NCBI GenBank assembly: GCA_016081115.2
Contig: JABTTQ020001757.1
Coordinates: 186,027-250,026 of the forward strand
Reading direction: 5' to 3'
From: Rehmannia glutinosa
Taxonomy: Eukaryota; Streptophyta; Magnoliopsida; Lamiales; Orobanchaceae
Length of the DNA: 64,000 bases
Part shown: positions 21,990 through 33,110 of the stretch, in pieces
Layout: each line of letters starts with the position of its first letter
Position numbering within the stretch: the first letter of the stretch is position 1
The notes under the pieces: generated by a model
What the model was told of the DNA's origin: nothing
Database searches by the model: none
What the model saw: the letters and a program-made list of their open reading frames with translations, nothing else
Made by a program: the position numbers and the translations under genes

Positions 21990-22772
21990 AGAGAATTTCA
22001 TAATAGAGCCTATATTTAAGAAAATCTATCACTTTAAGACCTGGAATTTCAACTTCCTCAAATCAAGCCCCAATTTTTTTTCCTCAAATTGGGCTCTCTA
22101 TCAAATTTTAGGTTCTCACTTTAAGATCGAAAATTTCAACCTTCTCAAATCAAGACCCAATTTTATATTTTTTTTTTTCAAATTGGGCCATCCCCAAATT
22201 TTGGCTTCTGATCACTTCAGGTTTTAGAATTTAACAAAAAGAGAAATATTAGTGTAATTTATCACGTGAGCCACAAAAATAATTATTCTACCTCTCCGTC
22301 TATTCGCTCAATTTTTTTCCTAATCCATACTTATTGTCAATTTTGTTTAATGTGTAGATAGCAAAATCTATAAATTTAAATGTATGTAGCTAGTAAGATA
22401 AAAAAAAGTAGTAAAATATTTTTCGGTTACTGAAAGAAATAAGATATTCAAATTATTACTGAATTTTATAGTTTAAAACCAGTATCAATTAGGAAAAAAG
22501 GAATGAGCGAAAAAAAAAAAAAAAGAAAGAAAACACTATTTGTGGTTGACGTAATAGATTAAATTAACATTTCTTTTTTTTTGTTAAATTTTAAACCTGA
22601 AGTGAGAACCCTAAATTTGGGGGGAGGGGGGCAATTTGAGAAAAAAATAAAAATTGGGTCTTAATTTGAGAATGTTGAAATTTTGGGTTTTGAAGTGATT
22701 TGAGAAGGTTGAAATCTTAAGTCTTGAAGTGATAGATTTTCTTAAATATAGACCCTAGTATGAGATTCTCCC
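21990..22772. mobile_element. Fold-back (MITE-like) element with internal repeats
   Basis: The left arm (from about 21990, GAGAATTTCATAATAGAGCC, TATATTTAAGAAAATCTATCAC) is the approximate reverse complement of the right arm ending at 22772. Each arm also holds a repeated unit, ATCACTTtaaGAC...TTTCAACxTxCTCAAATCAAG followed by CAAATTGGGC. The whole could fold into a hairpin with a central loop of roughly 300 bp. There is no coding capacity, and no clear TSD could be fixed, so superfamily is unknown. Confidence 0.7.
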
Positions 22773-23385
22773 ATTGTTAATGTGCTAGATAGGCTTAATA
22801 GACTAATTCCATTTGAATTGTTGGAATTGTTGATCCGAGGAAAATTAAAGGCCCAATAAATTAATTTATAGAATTAAAGTTTCTCCAAGTGTCATTTATC
22901 ATTCAACTATTAGTACTTTTACTTGGGTCGTTTCTCCGTATTCCAAAATGAACTAAAGTGTTGAGGGATATTCGACAAGCAAATATTTAATATTCAAAAA
23001 ACTCTAATGATTTATTTGCAACGCAGACTGTAGCCAATAAATAAGTCGAATTTGTAGAAAATAATCAATTGAAGTGTTGCCTCATCAAATGTGAACAACA
23101 AATATATTGGAATTCCTTCATGCCCAGTTGGAAATTAACTTTGATCAAGGAAAATAGTTGAGTAATTTATAAAAAAAAAATCAAGACAATTTTTTTATGC
23201 TCCCTTTGTTCCGCTATTCAATATTCATTTATTAAATTGAACTTCATGATTTTTTAAACGTTAAAAATGGATTTTTATTAATTTAGCATTTTTTTTCAAA
23301 TTTTGATCATTAAATATTTATATGGCTACATCATGGGCGGCTGGGCTGCGAGTCATCTGGGTGGAGATTAAAAGACTTATTTATG
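22773..23385. other. AT-rich spacer, nothing recognised
   Basis: Non-coding sequence between the fold-back element and the first of the paired MULEs. No frame, terminal repeat or RNA gene was recognised. Confidence 0.5.
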
Positions 23386-23689
23386 ATCATTTAAGGAAAA
23401 GGACATAAATACCCCATTTTCCATACCCAATTCTCGCATAATGTCCGTTTTTAGGCGATTTTGGACAAAAATACCCATTTCACTGAATTTGGACAAAAAT
23501 ACCCATTTTCCGCTGATTTTTGACAAAAATACCTATTTTCCTACTGATTTTAAACGTTGGTTTTTTTTTGTTTCTTTGTTGTTTCAAACATGTTTGTTGT
23601 TTCTTTGTTTCATACATGTTTCATTTATGTTTCTTATATGTTTCACTTAGCCAACTTTTCATTGAATTCCACGCCATTGCATAGAGAAA

Positions 23690-24020
23690 ATCTGGTTGTG
23701 GTATGCCACAATGGACAATGGGAAGTACATTAAGAGTATACCAACTTTGAAATAACAAGAATCTGATTTCAATGGATCGCACATTCGAAGAGACCTAAAA
23801 GAAATCTTGGAACAACAAATTCAATTAAGAAAATTTGAGCTTACTTGTCCATCATCGGCTACGAGAAATGGACACGACTGGGTTGAATTAATCGGACCAA
23901 AAATACTTTGTATTGACTTCCAACATCGTAGAATTATTGAATGCGTCAATTGTAGCGGGAAAGACCTACTAATAATAACTTTGCTAGAGTACGTGAGATC
24001 TTTAGTTCAAGATTAGACAT
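23690..24020 (+). pseudogene. MULE transposase N-terminal remnant in element A
   Basis: Translating across frames gives VVCHNGQWE, YTNFEITRI and, later, IGPKILCIDFQHRRIIECVN. The minus-strand counterpart in element B (about 27000-27300) gives the less damaged VCHNGQWEENREYTNFEITR. The tract resembles the first strands of plant MULE transposase N termini. It is broken by stops in both copies. Assignment is moderate and rests on family resemblance and position just inside the terminus. Confidence 0.5.
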
Positions 24021-25003
24021 GCATACATCGAAATGAAGCAAAGATCAACATTTACAAGGATGGCAAAAAAAAAAAAGTTGAAGAGTATATGGGGAAAAAC
24101 TACACTATTTCTCTAAATTTAAAAGCAATTTACTACAAAATTTTATCACATGATCCCCTGTTTCACAATTGTTTCTTACATGTTTCATTTATATTTCTTA
24201 TATGTTTCAACTGATTACACAATCATTAAGATTTACATAACAATAATTATGTAAAATCATTAGGAAGTGGAGATAGAAACTCAATGTCGTTGTCATAGTC
24301 ATCACCATTTTATTTGCTTCAACTTAGCATGATTGTGAAGCGAGATGATCGACCTATCTTGCTTGTTCATTCCCTATCTCAAACACTTGACGTCCATAGT
24401 CTTCCCACCAATAAAGTGCTCGACATAACAAGCAACAAAAAATCCCATATTCACTAAAAAGAAAATAAAAAACGATACACAGTCAGATTGATAACACAAC
24501 AAATCAAAAACAATAAAAAAGAACAAAATAAATGGAAAATACATAAAAAAAACAATAGAAACATAAAAGAAACAACTTCGAAACAACATCGAAACAAACG
24601 GACATTAACAACAATTCTAAAGATGCCACTATCATTTAGCTATTTGCGTCTTTTTTCATTTCACCAAAATTAGAAAATCAGTAAAATCATTAGGAAGTGA
24701 TACTGACAAGAAACTTCACTAAGTATGACATTTGATAACAGCAGAGGGAACACTAGCAACATATTGAACAAAAATCTTAGCCGATTAGCACAAGAAAGCA
24801 GCCAAATCGGACATTAACAACAATTCTAAAGATGCCACTATCATAAACCCACTTCATACATACAACAACCAAACAAATGATAAACTTCAATAATTTTTTA
24901 ATAATAAAAACGAAACCTATTCAAGTCATAGTTATCTTGGGTTCCAAGAAATTAAAAATGCAAAAAAAAAAAAAAGAGTCTGAGAATAGGATTATGCATA
25001 TAT

Positions 25004-25215
25004 CTAAGAACCAGACATCATCTTCTTAAACTCCTCATAGTTAATACATCCATCGCCGTCGACGTCGAAAGAGTCGATCATCCTCCCATGATTTAATTCG
25101 AGCAATCCTCTCCCAAGCTCCCGAGTACCACGTGCAACTATCCGCAAAGATCTTCCCGTTCTTATCCTTGAAACACAAATCGAACGCCTCCTTCAAACAG
25201 TGGAACGACTTGAAA
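25004..25215 (-). pseudogene. Captured calmodulin-like (CML) C-terminal EF-hand pair
   Basis: Minus-strand translation ends MIDSFDVDGDGCINYEEFKK and two Met, Ser, Gly, Ser before TAG at 25004-25006. DVDGDGCINYEE is a complete EF-hand calcium loop (Asp at 1, 3 and 5, Glu at 12). Upstream, in another frame, KEAFDLCFKDKNGKIFADS is a decayed first EF-hand (usual form AFDLYDxDxNGKIS). The spacing fits the C-terminal half of a plant calmodulin-like calcium sensor. There is at least one frameshift between the hands and no N-terminal half, so it is a captured fragment. Its position inside element A marks transduplication by a MULE. Confidence 0.8.
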
Positions 25216-25629
25216 CGACCGTGATGGTGGCCAAAAACTTAAAAACCAAATCATTATTTTTATAAACCTGGTGGCCAAAAAAAAAACCAAAGGTAGGGTA
25301 TTTTTGTGATGGGATGGAGAGGATGGGGTATTTTTGTGATAGGTGGGTATTTTTGTATTTTTTTCAAAAATCAGGGTATTTTGTGGTATTTCCTCATCAT
25401 TTAATTACCCAATTGAGGCCCATTTACAAAGGGGGTATTGATTATCTTTTTATTCTCGAAAGTCGAGCCCATTTTGCCCCTTTTAATTTCAAATTTTATG
25501 CGCTACTCAATGAAAAATTACACAAAATACCCCGATTTTTAAAAAAAAAGACAAAAATACCACCCCATCACAAATATACCTACCCGGTCATAAACATGAT
25601 AAATATACCCAATTCTTACCTCTTCGTTT

Positions 25630-25985
25630 TTTACCCTCCATAAGAAAGAGCCCGTGAACTCGGAGGAAAGACGAGATTTCTAAACAATCTGGAGAATCCA
25701 AGCACTGGCTACCTTGTTCTTAGCCGCCATTAGGGTTTCGGGCGGATCCGCCGCCAAGCCGCGGTGGATGCCGATAGGCGCCTTTGATTAGTGATAGATT
25801 AAAGTCACGCTTGGGCCCACCAAAGGATGATTGTGGTTTGATTTCGTTTCGCGCTCCGAGCAGAGGTTCATCTCGATCGAGATCTGGCGATGTTGCTTCA
25901 AGAAAGCGCCTCAAAAAGTTTCATTTGAAGTTTCATTTGAGCCCTATCAATCGGTGGACCGCCGCGGGGCTTGGTATCATATGAA
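25630..25985. pseudogene. Captured gene fragment in element B, origin unknown
   Basis: A GC-rich island in an AT-rich element, with plant-gene-like words: on the minus strand GAAACCCTAATGGCGGCTAA, which resembles a leader and start codon giving MAAKNKVASAWILQIV before a stop. Open frames exist on both strands (25784-25984 plus; 25720-25914 minus), neither with a recognisable domain. Several short stretches match, in the same order, the sequence at 27650-27850 just outside the element (for example TTGTGGTTTGATTTCGTTT at 25831 and 27750). This could be a copied local fragment. Function cannot be named. Confidence 0.5.
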
Positions 25986-26999
25986 GATGTGAGTCCAAAT
26001 AATAATGGGTTGAATTAATTACTTCCAAGTTGTTGCTTGTTGGTATGAAGTATGGAACATTTGTTGTTTTTTTGGATGGTTTTTGTTGTAATATTACTGG
26101 GATATTTCTGAAACTTTAGTATTCATTGGACTAGAGATATGCATATAACTACGGTTGAGGGTCCAAATTGTGTATGTTTTCAATTTTGAATCGAGGAGAA
26201 GAAGATTGAGTGTTCCTTGAAATATAGTATTTTTGTTGAACAACAATTTTGGACTCCACAAAATGCATTCTTGGTAAAGTATTTCTCATCCCAGAAATCA
26301 TCTCCAAGTGTTTGTAAAAATGTCTCAGACAAATATTTCACTATTTCTTACCTCGTGAATTCATGTGGGTTGTCCTCAAAGGACGCCATTTCTGTGATTT
26401 GAAGTTTTTCATTTGTTTCGATGTTGTTTCAAAGTTGTTTCTTTTATGTTTCTTTTGTTCTTTTATGTATTTTCCATTTATTTGTTCTTTTTTATTGGTT
26501 TTGATTTGTTGTGTTATCTATCTGACCGTGTATCTTTTTTTATTTCTTTTATAGTGAATGTGAGATTTTTGTTGCTTGTTATGTCGTTATTGGAAAGGCT
26601 ATGAAGAAGCGTTCGAGATAGAGAATGAACAAGCAAGTTAGAATCGCTCACTTCACAATCATGCTAAGTTGAAGCTGCAAAATGGTGATGACGATGACAA
26701 CGACATTGAGTTTCTACCTCCACTTTCTAATGATTTTAGAGAATTGTTGATATGTAAATCTTAATGATGGTGTAATCAGTTGAAACATGTAAGAAACAAT
26801 TGTGAAACAGGGGATCATGTGACAAAAGTTTGTAGTAAATTGCTTTTAAATTTAGAGAAATAGTGTAGTTTTCCCCATTTCTTCTTTTTTTTTTTTTTTT
26901 TTTTGTCATTCTTGTAAATGTTGATCTTGCTTCATTTCGATTCCGCATGCCTAATCTTGAGTCGAGATCTCACGTCTTCTAGCAAAGTTGTTACTAGTA

Positions 27000-27300
27000 G
27001 GTCTTTTCACTTCTATGTTTTGATGCATTCAATAATTCTACGATGTTGGAAGTCAATTCAAAGTGTTTTTTGTCATGCATGGAGTCATGTCCATTTCTCA
27101 TTGTCCGATGATGGACAAGTAAGCTCAAATTTTCTGAATTGAATTTGTTATTCCAAGATTTCGTTTAGGGTCTTGAATCATCCATTGGAATCAATATTCT
27201 TGTTATTTCAAAGTTGGTATACTCTCTATTTTCTTCCCATTGTCCATTGTGACATACCACATCCGAGATTTTCTCCATGTTTGTGGAATTCAATAAAAAG
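27000..27300 (-). pseudogene. MULE transposase N-terminal remnant in element B
   Basis: The minus-strand frame at 27365-27165 contains VVCHNGQWEENREYTNFEIT, then RILIPMD, and stops. It is the counterpart of 23690-24020 in element A. A separate plus-strand tract at 26640-26740 (HNHAKLKLQNGDDDDNDIEF) has an inverted match in A at about 24260-24330 and may be another transposase remnant. Confidence 0.5.
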
Positions 27301-27561
27301 TTGGCTAAGTGAAACATATAAACATAAATAAAACATGTATGAAACAACAAAGAAACAACAAACATGTTTGAAACAACAAAGAAACAACAAAGAAATTTTG
27401 CAAAAAATCATAGCGGAAAATGGGTATTTTTGTTTGGAAAATGGGTATTTTTGTCAAAATTAATTGGAAAAATGATATTTTTGTCCAAAATCGATCAAAA
27501 TGGGTTGAATATGGATTGGGTATGGAAAATGGGGTATTCATGTCCTTTTCCCTTACTCAAT

Positions 27562-29090
27562 TTTGTTAACACATCTTGTATGGCTCCAATGAAAAATATA
27601 TCCAACTAATGGAAATTAAAAATCAAAATAGGGATTCAAACATGTTAGCTCCTCCGTCCTCATCGGCCGGGAATATCCGATTTTCTAAACATGGAGAATC
27701 AAGCGTAACCCGCGTAAATTCCCAAGTTGAACCGATGAAAGAAAGTATTGTGGTTTGATTTCGTTTTTCTAAACTGAAAAATCAGGTATTTGAATTTTTA
27801 TCAATGCCTCAAAATTTATATTTGAATTTCATTTGACTATCAATCAAATCGAGCTCGAATAAGCTTTATTTAATCTTTAAGCTCAAATAGCTTGATATAT
27901 TTACTCATTTATTATTATATTTTACAAATCGAATGTCCAGTAAAACTTTATATATTATTGGAGAAAAATATATTCAAACTTGGTTCATTATATTAATGAA
28001 TCGATTGAAATAGTTTTTAATATTTTTATGGGTGGCGGTGAGATTTGAACTAAGATCACCTAGTGGGATCGCCCCTCTCCATCGCAAGAATCAACTAAAG
28101 ACAAAGAGAACTCTGGTTGCAACACTTCTTTAATCGCCCTAGGGGTCTCGGAGACCTTTCGACCCTCGCTTGGTTGGGGCCTTCATAAGAACCTCCTTTC
28201 TTGTTAAAGGAAAAAGGTTTTCCCATGACGACGCCAACCGATTTGGAGTGATCACCTTCGGGTCTTGGACTCAGGGTAATCGGGTTTTGAACTTGTGACA
28301 TGAAGAGATAACACGTTAGTCTCAAGTTGGTGCTAAGAAGAGTCGATGCCTAAGTGATTCGAAGATCTTAAAGTCACTGCGGAAATGTAAATTAAAATGT
28401 AAAAGTAAGTAAAGTTGAATGAATAGAGTTACCATTTTGTTCTTTGAAAGCGAGTGTATTTATAGGGATTCTTTAGCACATGTGAGTAATCACAAGTGTC
28501 ATCTCACTGTCTTATCACTATGTTTGTGTGCATTTAAGTTTGCATTTGCCTGTGCAAGAGCGTGAATAAGGCGATCTTGTGTCATGCAACTTTTTTGTGA
28601 TTGTCATATGAAAGTAAGTGAAAAGTTCAACGTTGATTTTCCTTGTGCACAATCATAAACTCTATATTCTACTCAAAGAATCGAGTAATATTAATCTTTG
28701 TTTGTCCATAAATGACATAGTAATCACCGAAGTGACTGCAATCCACAAAGTAATAAGGTTGGTCCATAAATTAATGTTGGTATTGGTAGTTTGAACCATT
28801 TGCAATGATATAAATGTAATTCGGTTAATCTTGAAGTTTCATTTGGCCAAATGAAGGGATCAACATGTTGAATATGGTTTCCTTAAAGAATTGAAATTGT
28901 CAAGCAAACATTAGAGTGGCTTTAAACAAAATATTTATACAAAGCATTGAACATGTTATTTTCACATACATGAATATGAAAAATTAGATGCGAGTATCGA
29001 ACACAGAAATAATGTTATATGCCAACTTATCATATCAAACAATGCCAAATCATCTGGATACACTTGTTTGAAGGAGACTTTATTTAATCA
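27562..29090. other. Non-coding spacer; possible LTR or SINE-like remnant on the minus strand
   Basis: No gene is recognised. 27650-27850 resembles the cargo of element B. On the minus strand, CCCTATAAATACACTCGC at about 28445-28462 looks like a TATA region. It is followed downstream by a GC-richer tract with an open frame at 28325-28095 (no known domain) and, near 28030-28060, AGTTCAAATCTCACC, which resembles a tRNA B box. A decayed LTR or SINE is possible, but no terminal repeats were found. Confidence 0.35.
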
Positions 29091-29095
29091 ACCAT

Positions 29096-30512
29096 TGTTG
29101 GGAAATTATTTTTAGATTTTGATGAATGCCATGTAAAACTTAGAATAGAAGTTCCCTATTTTTGTTGTAAATTGCATTGTAATAGAAGGTTCAAGTCAAG
29201 TCGCTAACCAACATGCAAGAAGTCAACTAAAGTTGGAAGGCTTCGTGATCAAATGGCAAAGAAGAAGATAGAAGTGAAGGTGCAGTGAGTGAAGTATCGT
29301 CAAGTCAACTCAAGATAGCCAAGTCTCAAGTTGAAGTGAGAAGAGTCATCCAATGATTGGAAGATGACATCAAGTCACCTGGGGATGTTAAGAAAATGCA
29401 GTCAAGTCGAGATAATCGAAAGAGATCCGTTTAAATCAAGAGAATTACTTAAACAAGTAATACTTCCATACTACCTTTCTTGAAGTGGATTCCTCCAGGA
29501 GCGTGCAAGAGGAATAAAGATGAGAAGAGTAGCAAGAATCGAACATCTTCAAGAATCATTCATAAAAATGGAAATTCTAAGTGTCATTTACATTTTAACA
29601 CAAGTGACTTTCAAAAATAAGCCTATCTCTTCAATCTTATTTTTGAAAGATCACTATAAATTAAGAGTTTATTTGAGAAATTGATTACCTAAACCACGAA
29701 CATTCAAGCAAACATTTGAAAAACCAAATATTCTCAAATCATTCAAGATCAATCCTAACCACATTACAAAGGAAATCAATTCAACACTCCTGTGAAGGAA
29801 AGATAACTTCAATCGGTTGAAGAGGAAATTTTTGAAGAATCAAGGGGTCTACATTCCACGAGGGATTGTAAAAAGGTTCAAGAGTGACTAACCAAGCTTA
29901 AGCTAGTTGGAGGGCTTCGTGATCAAATCAAGGAACTTAAGCAAGTGGTGAAGTATTAAAGCGAATATTTAAGGACTAATTGGAAAAGTTGAGAAGGTTT
30001 ATTGTGACAAGGCATCTCCAGATCGAGTAAAGGATCAAGTCGGTTTGTGTGATCAACCATTAAACTATGTATATTGATCAATACTTAGTGGATTCCTGGA
30101 GTTGGAGAAGTAGAAGAATTACCCCATCTTCGAACCTCTATAAAAACTTATTGTGTCATTTACATTTTAACACTTTAAATGATCTATTTTTATATCACGA
30201 TAAATTTGCTATACAATTGATAATCATCTCGAGTGCTAAAACCAAGTATTAAAACTTGAAAAACCAAATTCAAGGGTGTTAAGTCTTTGAAAAACAAATC
30301 ACAAATCGAGTTAAGTTCAAAACTAGTTATTCTATCACGACTCATTCGGGTTTGAGTGACTAACTCTCTATGACCCATTTAATAACTTAGTTGTCCATGT
30401 GAATGGAAAAGAAAGTTAAGTATTAATAATTAATATTTAAGACTAATTGGAAAAGTTGGTAAGGTTTATTCAACCCCCTCTAAACCTTACACTCACACCC
30501 CTGGGACCTACA
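29096..30512 (+). repeat. Sirevirus copy 2, 5' LTR (patchy)
   Basis: 1417 bp, about 160 bp shorter than its 3' LTR partner. Besides missing CAG/CTG bases it has blocks that match other parts of the LTR or outside sequence instead of the homologous position, e.g. 29487-29502, 29574-29600, 29940-29995, 30053-30068 and 30368-30422. Ends and TSD are intact. Confidence 0.82.
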
Positions 30513-30514
30513 AG

Positions 30515-30525
30515 TGGTATCGAGC
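30515..30525 (+). other. Primer binding site, one base short
   Basis: TGGTATCGAGC at the expected place two bases after the LTR. The standard PBS in copy 1 is TGGTATCAGAGC; the A of CAG is missing. A real deletion would weaken tRNA pairing, but the same CAG-to-CG change recurs throughout this copy. Confidence 0.8.
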
Positions 30526-30638
30526 GGTTGGTTCATTGAGCCTTCCGCACCGGTTCTTGAACTAGATCTCCAAATTTTTCAAAGTCTGTTTTAGTACTTG
30601 ATCTTTCAAAACTCTTTTTACTAGCAAAAGTTATTATC

Positions 30639-32977
30639 ATGGAAGCAAATTTGACACGCATTCCTATGTTCACAATTGAAGAATTTGATGATTGGAAAAT
30701 TCGTATGCGAGTGCTCATCTATCAAAGCATTACACGATGAGATGTGGATAGTGATAGAGGATGGGCACCGCTGCAAATTTTAAAAGTGAACACAATTTGT
30801 AAGGAAAGCTGCATTTGAAGGTGAAGAGGATGTTGCTCCTCCCGGACCATGGTTGAAAAACCAAGAGTGAATGGACAAATGATGACAGAAAAAGATATAA
30901 CTTGGACAATGTGGCTAAGGATATTCTTTACAAAACCTCGACAAAGCCATGTTCAATAAAGTCAAATCATACAAAACGGCCAAAGAAATCGGGACAAGCT
31001 AACATTGATTTGTGAAGGCTCGAGCAAATCAAGGAAAATAAACTATCGGTTCTTTGTCTGTAGAAATTTGAGAATTTCAAAATGATCGCAGGAGAGACCT
31101 TGGATCAACTGGATGCTTGGTTTACGTAAATTACCAATGAGCTATCTCGCACTTGGAAAAGAATATACACGAGAAGAAATGTGTATGAAGATTCTAAGAA
31201 GTCTCCCATTGAATGGGAAATGAAGGTCATGGCACTAAGACATTCCATGGACCTATCCAAGACATCCAACCATGAGCTATTCTCGATCTCAAAGCCTACA
31301 AATTTGAGTGAGAAGAAAAGACCAGGAGGAGACAAATTTGTGCCCAAAACAATTTGCTCTAATTATTAAGGATGGCAAGAGAGCCGAGGTCAAAGAAGTT
31401 ATTGACCAAGAGGAAATAGCCCCGATGGTTAAAAGGTTTAACAAGTTCTTCAATAAGAACTACAAGAGAGGCAAGGGCGAATCCTCCGAAGACACTCGGC
31501 TCCCTCCAAGTCAAGGTAAGATAGGCCAACCAAGAGAGCAGAGCATCAAAAAGTTGAAAATCTATCTTTGGAAGGCTGTGCAACCAGGTCACTATGCCAT
31601 TGATTGCCCATATCATGTAGTCAACAAATACAGGAATGAAGAAGAAAGAAAGGTCTTGAGAGAAAGAAGACAAGAAAAGAAAAAGGCAATGTTGGTGCAG
31701 AGATGGCCGAGACAAACCAAGTCAAGAGACACACTGATTGATTGAGAGTAGTGAAGCCGACTACTCAAGTGACTCGAAGAAGAAACCTTGATTTGTTCGA
31801 TGGCCAAGGAACAAGACCAACCTGACCAAGAAGATGAGGTACACTCTAATTCATCACACTCACATTCTAGTGATAGTGACTGTGACACACACACTTCATC
31901 ACCCACTGATCTTTATGATTCATTAGGCAAAATGATGAAAGACTTTGAACACATTAAATCCTCACACACACACACTCTTTGAATGAGGAAAACAGCCTAC
32001 TCAAAAGCAAAAACTCTCGGTGACTAAGGAGCTGAGTACTCTGAGTTAAATAGCTGATGAGAATAAAAGTCTAAAGGCTGGAAATGCTAAGCTAATAGCA
32101 GAAATCTCTGCTATAGAAAAGAGGGAGAATGGCCTCAAAAATGTGATTGCCTCATTCACTAAGGCATCTAAATCCTTGGATGACCTTATTATGAGTCAAA
32201 GAGAATGTGGAGACAAGACAGGCTTAGGATTTAATTCCTCTGTGCTATGTCAAGCTCCAAAAGTGATTTTGGAAAAAGGATCTTCAAGTAATGAAGTATC
32301 TCAAAAATCCAAAACTCCAAATGGTGCACACACATTTATTCCAAAGCAAAATCACAAGCAAATTGGCCTTGGTTATAAAGGAAAAGGAAAACAGCCAGTT
32401 GAGTGTGCTGAGAGGACAGCTGAGAAGAAATCCAGCCGAGTTCCTCAGCAAACTCCAAACAGGAAATACTCTGTAAAGAAGAAACAGAGCTACCAAAAAC
32501 CCCATAAGTTCTATAAAAGAAACACATATGATGGGAATGGTAGAAAGTACCCAAGCCAAGCTGATTGGGATAATGTGAACTTTCAGCAAAGACCTATGGA
32601 ATATAAGTCTAAGTGGCAAAGGCCAGAACTCAAAGAAAGGCCATTCCAAAGGTATAAGAGCTTTCATCAAGACACATATGCACCTAGGCACTACACTCAG
32701 AGATATCACAACTACCCAAAGAAGGCAATTGCTAAAACACATACACGGACACATACGAGACAAAAGAGACAGGTTGTATGAACCTAGAACCCCAAGCAAT
32801 TTGCGAAAATTAATTATGATTATGGCACGATAGATGGCAACCCCTTAGAGTCAAATCATTTGGCTATAGGTTGGTTGGATCATCTTACAATACTAACCCC
32901 TCGGGACCAGGCAAGTATGGGTACCTAAAACCTAACTTCCTTGATTGGGTTCAAGGAGCGGTGAGTGCCAAGGAACC
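30639..32977 (+). pseudogene. gag: Sirevirus copy 2 gag
   Basis: The ATG at 30639 matches the copy 1 start (MEAN, then TRIPMF and EEFDDWKI). The first kilobase is broken by many small indels; the zinc-knuckle region at 31560-31612 reads VQPGHYAIDCPY with the first Cys pair lost. The acidic and coiled-coil part (31788-32140) is also shifted. The basic C-terminal part is a clean frame at 32143-32781 (212 codons) with KGKGKQPVECAERTAEKKSS, NTYDGNGRKYP and YAPRHYTQRYHNYPKKA, where copy 1 has an internal TAG. Comparing the copies shows the ancestral Gag carried zinc knuckle, coiled coil and Tyr/His/Lys-rich tail in that order. Confidence 0.8.
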
Positions 32978-33110
32978 TGGTACATGGATAGTGGGTGCAT
33001 TCCAGGCACATGACAGTAACAAGAAAAATCTATCAAAATTCAAGGAAGTCGAGGTGCAAAAGTCATATTTTGAGGAAATGAAGCTCCAGGAGAAATAAGG
33101 GGCCTTTGGA
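32978..33110 (+). pseudogene. Sirevirus copy 2 protease remnant
   Basis: TGGTACATGGATAGTGGG at 32978-32995 encodes WYMDSG, the retropepsin active site, with DSG at 32987-32995. One base is missing two codons later, so the RHM block follows in another frame. The downstream NKKNLSKFKEV and EEMKLQEK regions parallel copy 1. Confidence 0.78.

Larger units (their letters stand above)
23395..25395 (+). mobile_element. MULE-type element A with captured calmodulin-like fragment (Pack-MULE)
   Basis: 2001 bp flanked by a perfect 9-bp duplication ATCATTTAA (23386-23394 and 25396-25404), the size expected for Mutator-like elements. The ends start GGAAAAGGACATAAATACCCC and, on the other strand, GAGGAAATACCACAAAATACCC. 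They are followed by AAAATACCCATTTTCC-type words that also recur at the ends of element B. The left half (23395 to about 24640) matches the right half of element B in inverted orientation. The right half instead carries an EF-hand gene fragment at 25004-25215. No functional transposase is present. Confidence 0.8.
25512..27552 (-). mobile_element. MULE-type element B, related to A, with a different cargo
   Basis: 2041 bp flanked by CTACTCAAT (25503-25511) and TTACTCAAT (27553-27561), a 9-bp duplication with one mismatch. The right end reads, on the minus strand, GGGAAAAGGACATGAATACCCC, nearly the same as the left end of element A. About 1.1 kb of the right half is the inverted counterpart of A's left half, including the VCHNGQWE remnant. 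The left half has a GC-richer segment (25630-25985) that A lacks. The two elements are copies of one family that acquired different inserts. They lie only 116 bp apart in opposite orientation. Confidence 0.78.

Noticed and set aside
28030..28060. A tRNA gene
   Set aside because: Only a B-box-like word is present; no A box, no cloverleaf and no acceptor stem could be folded.
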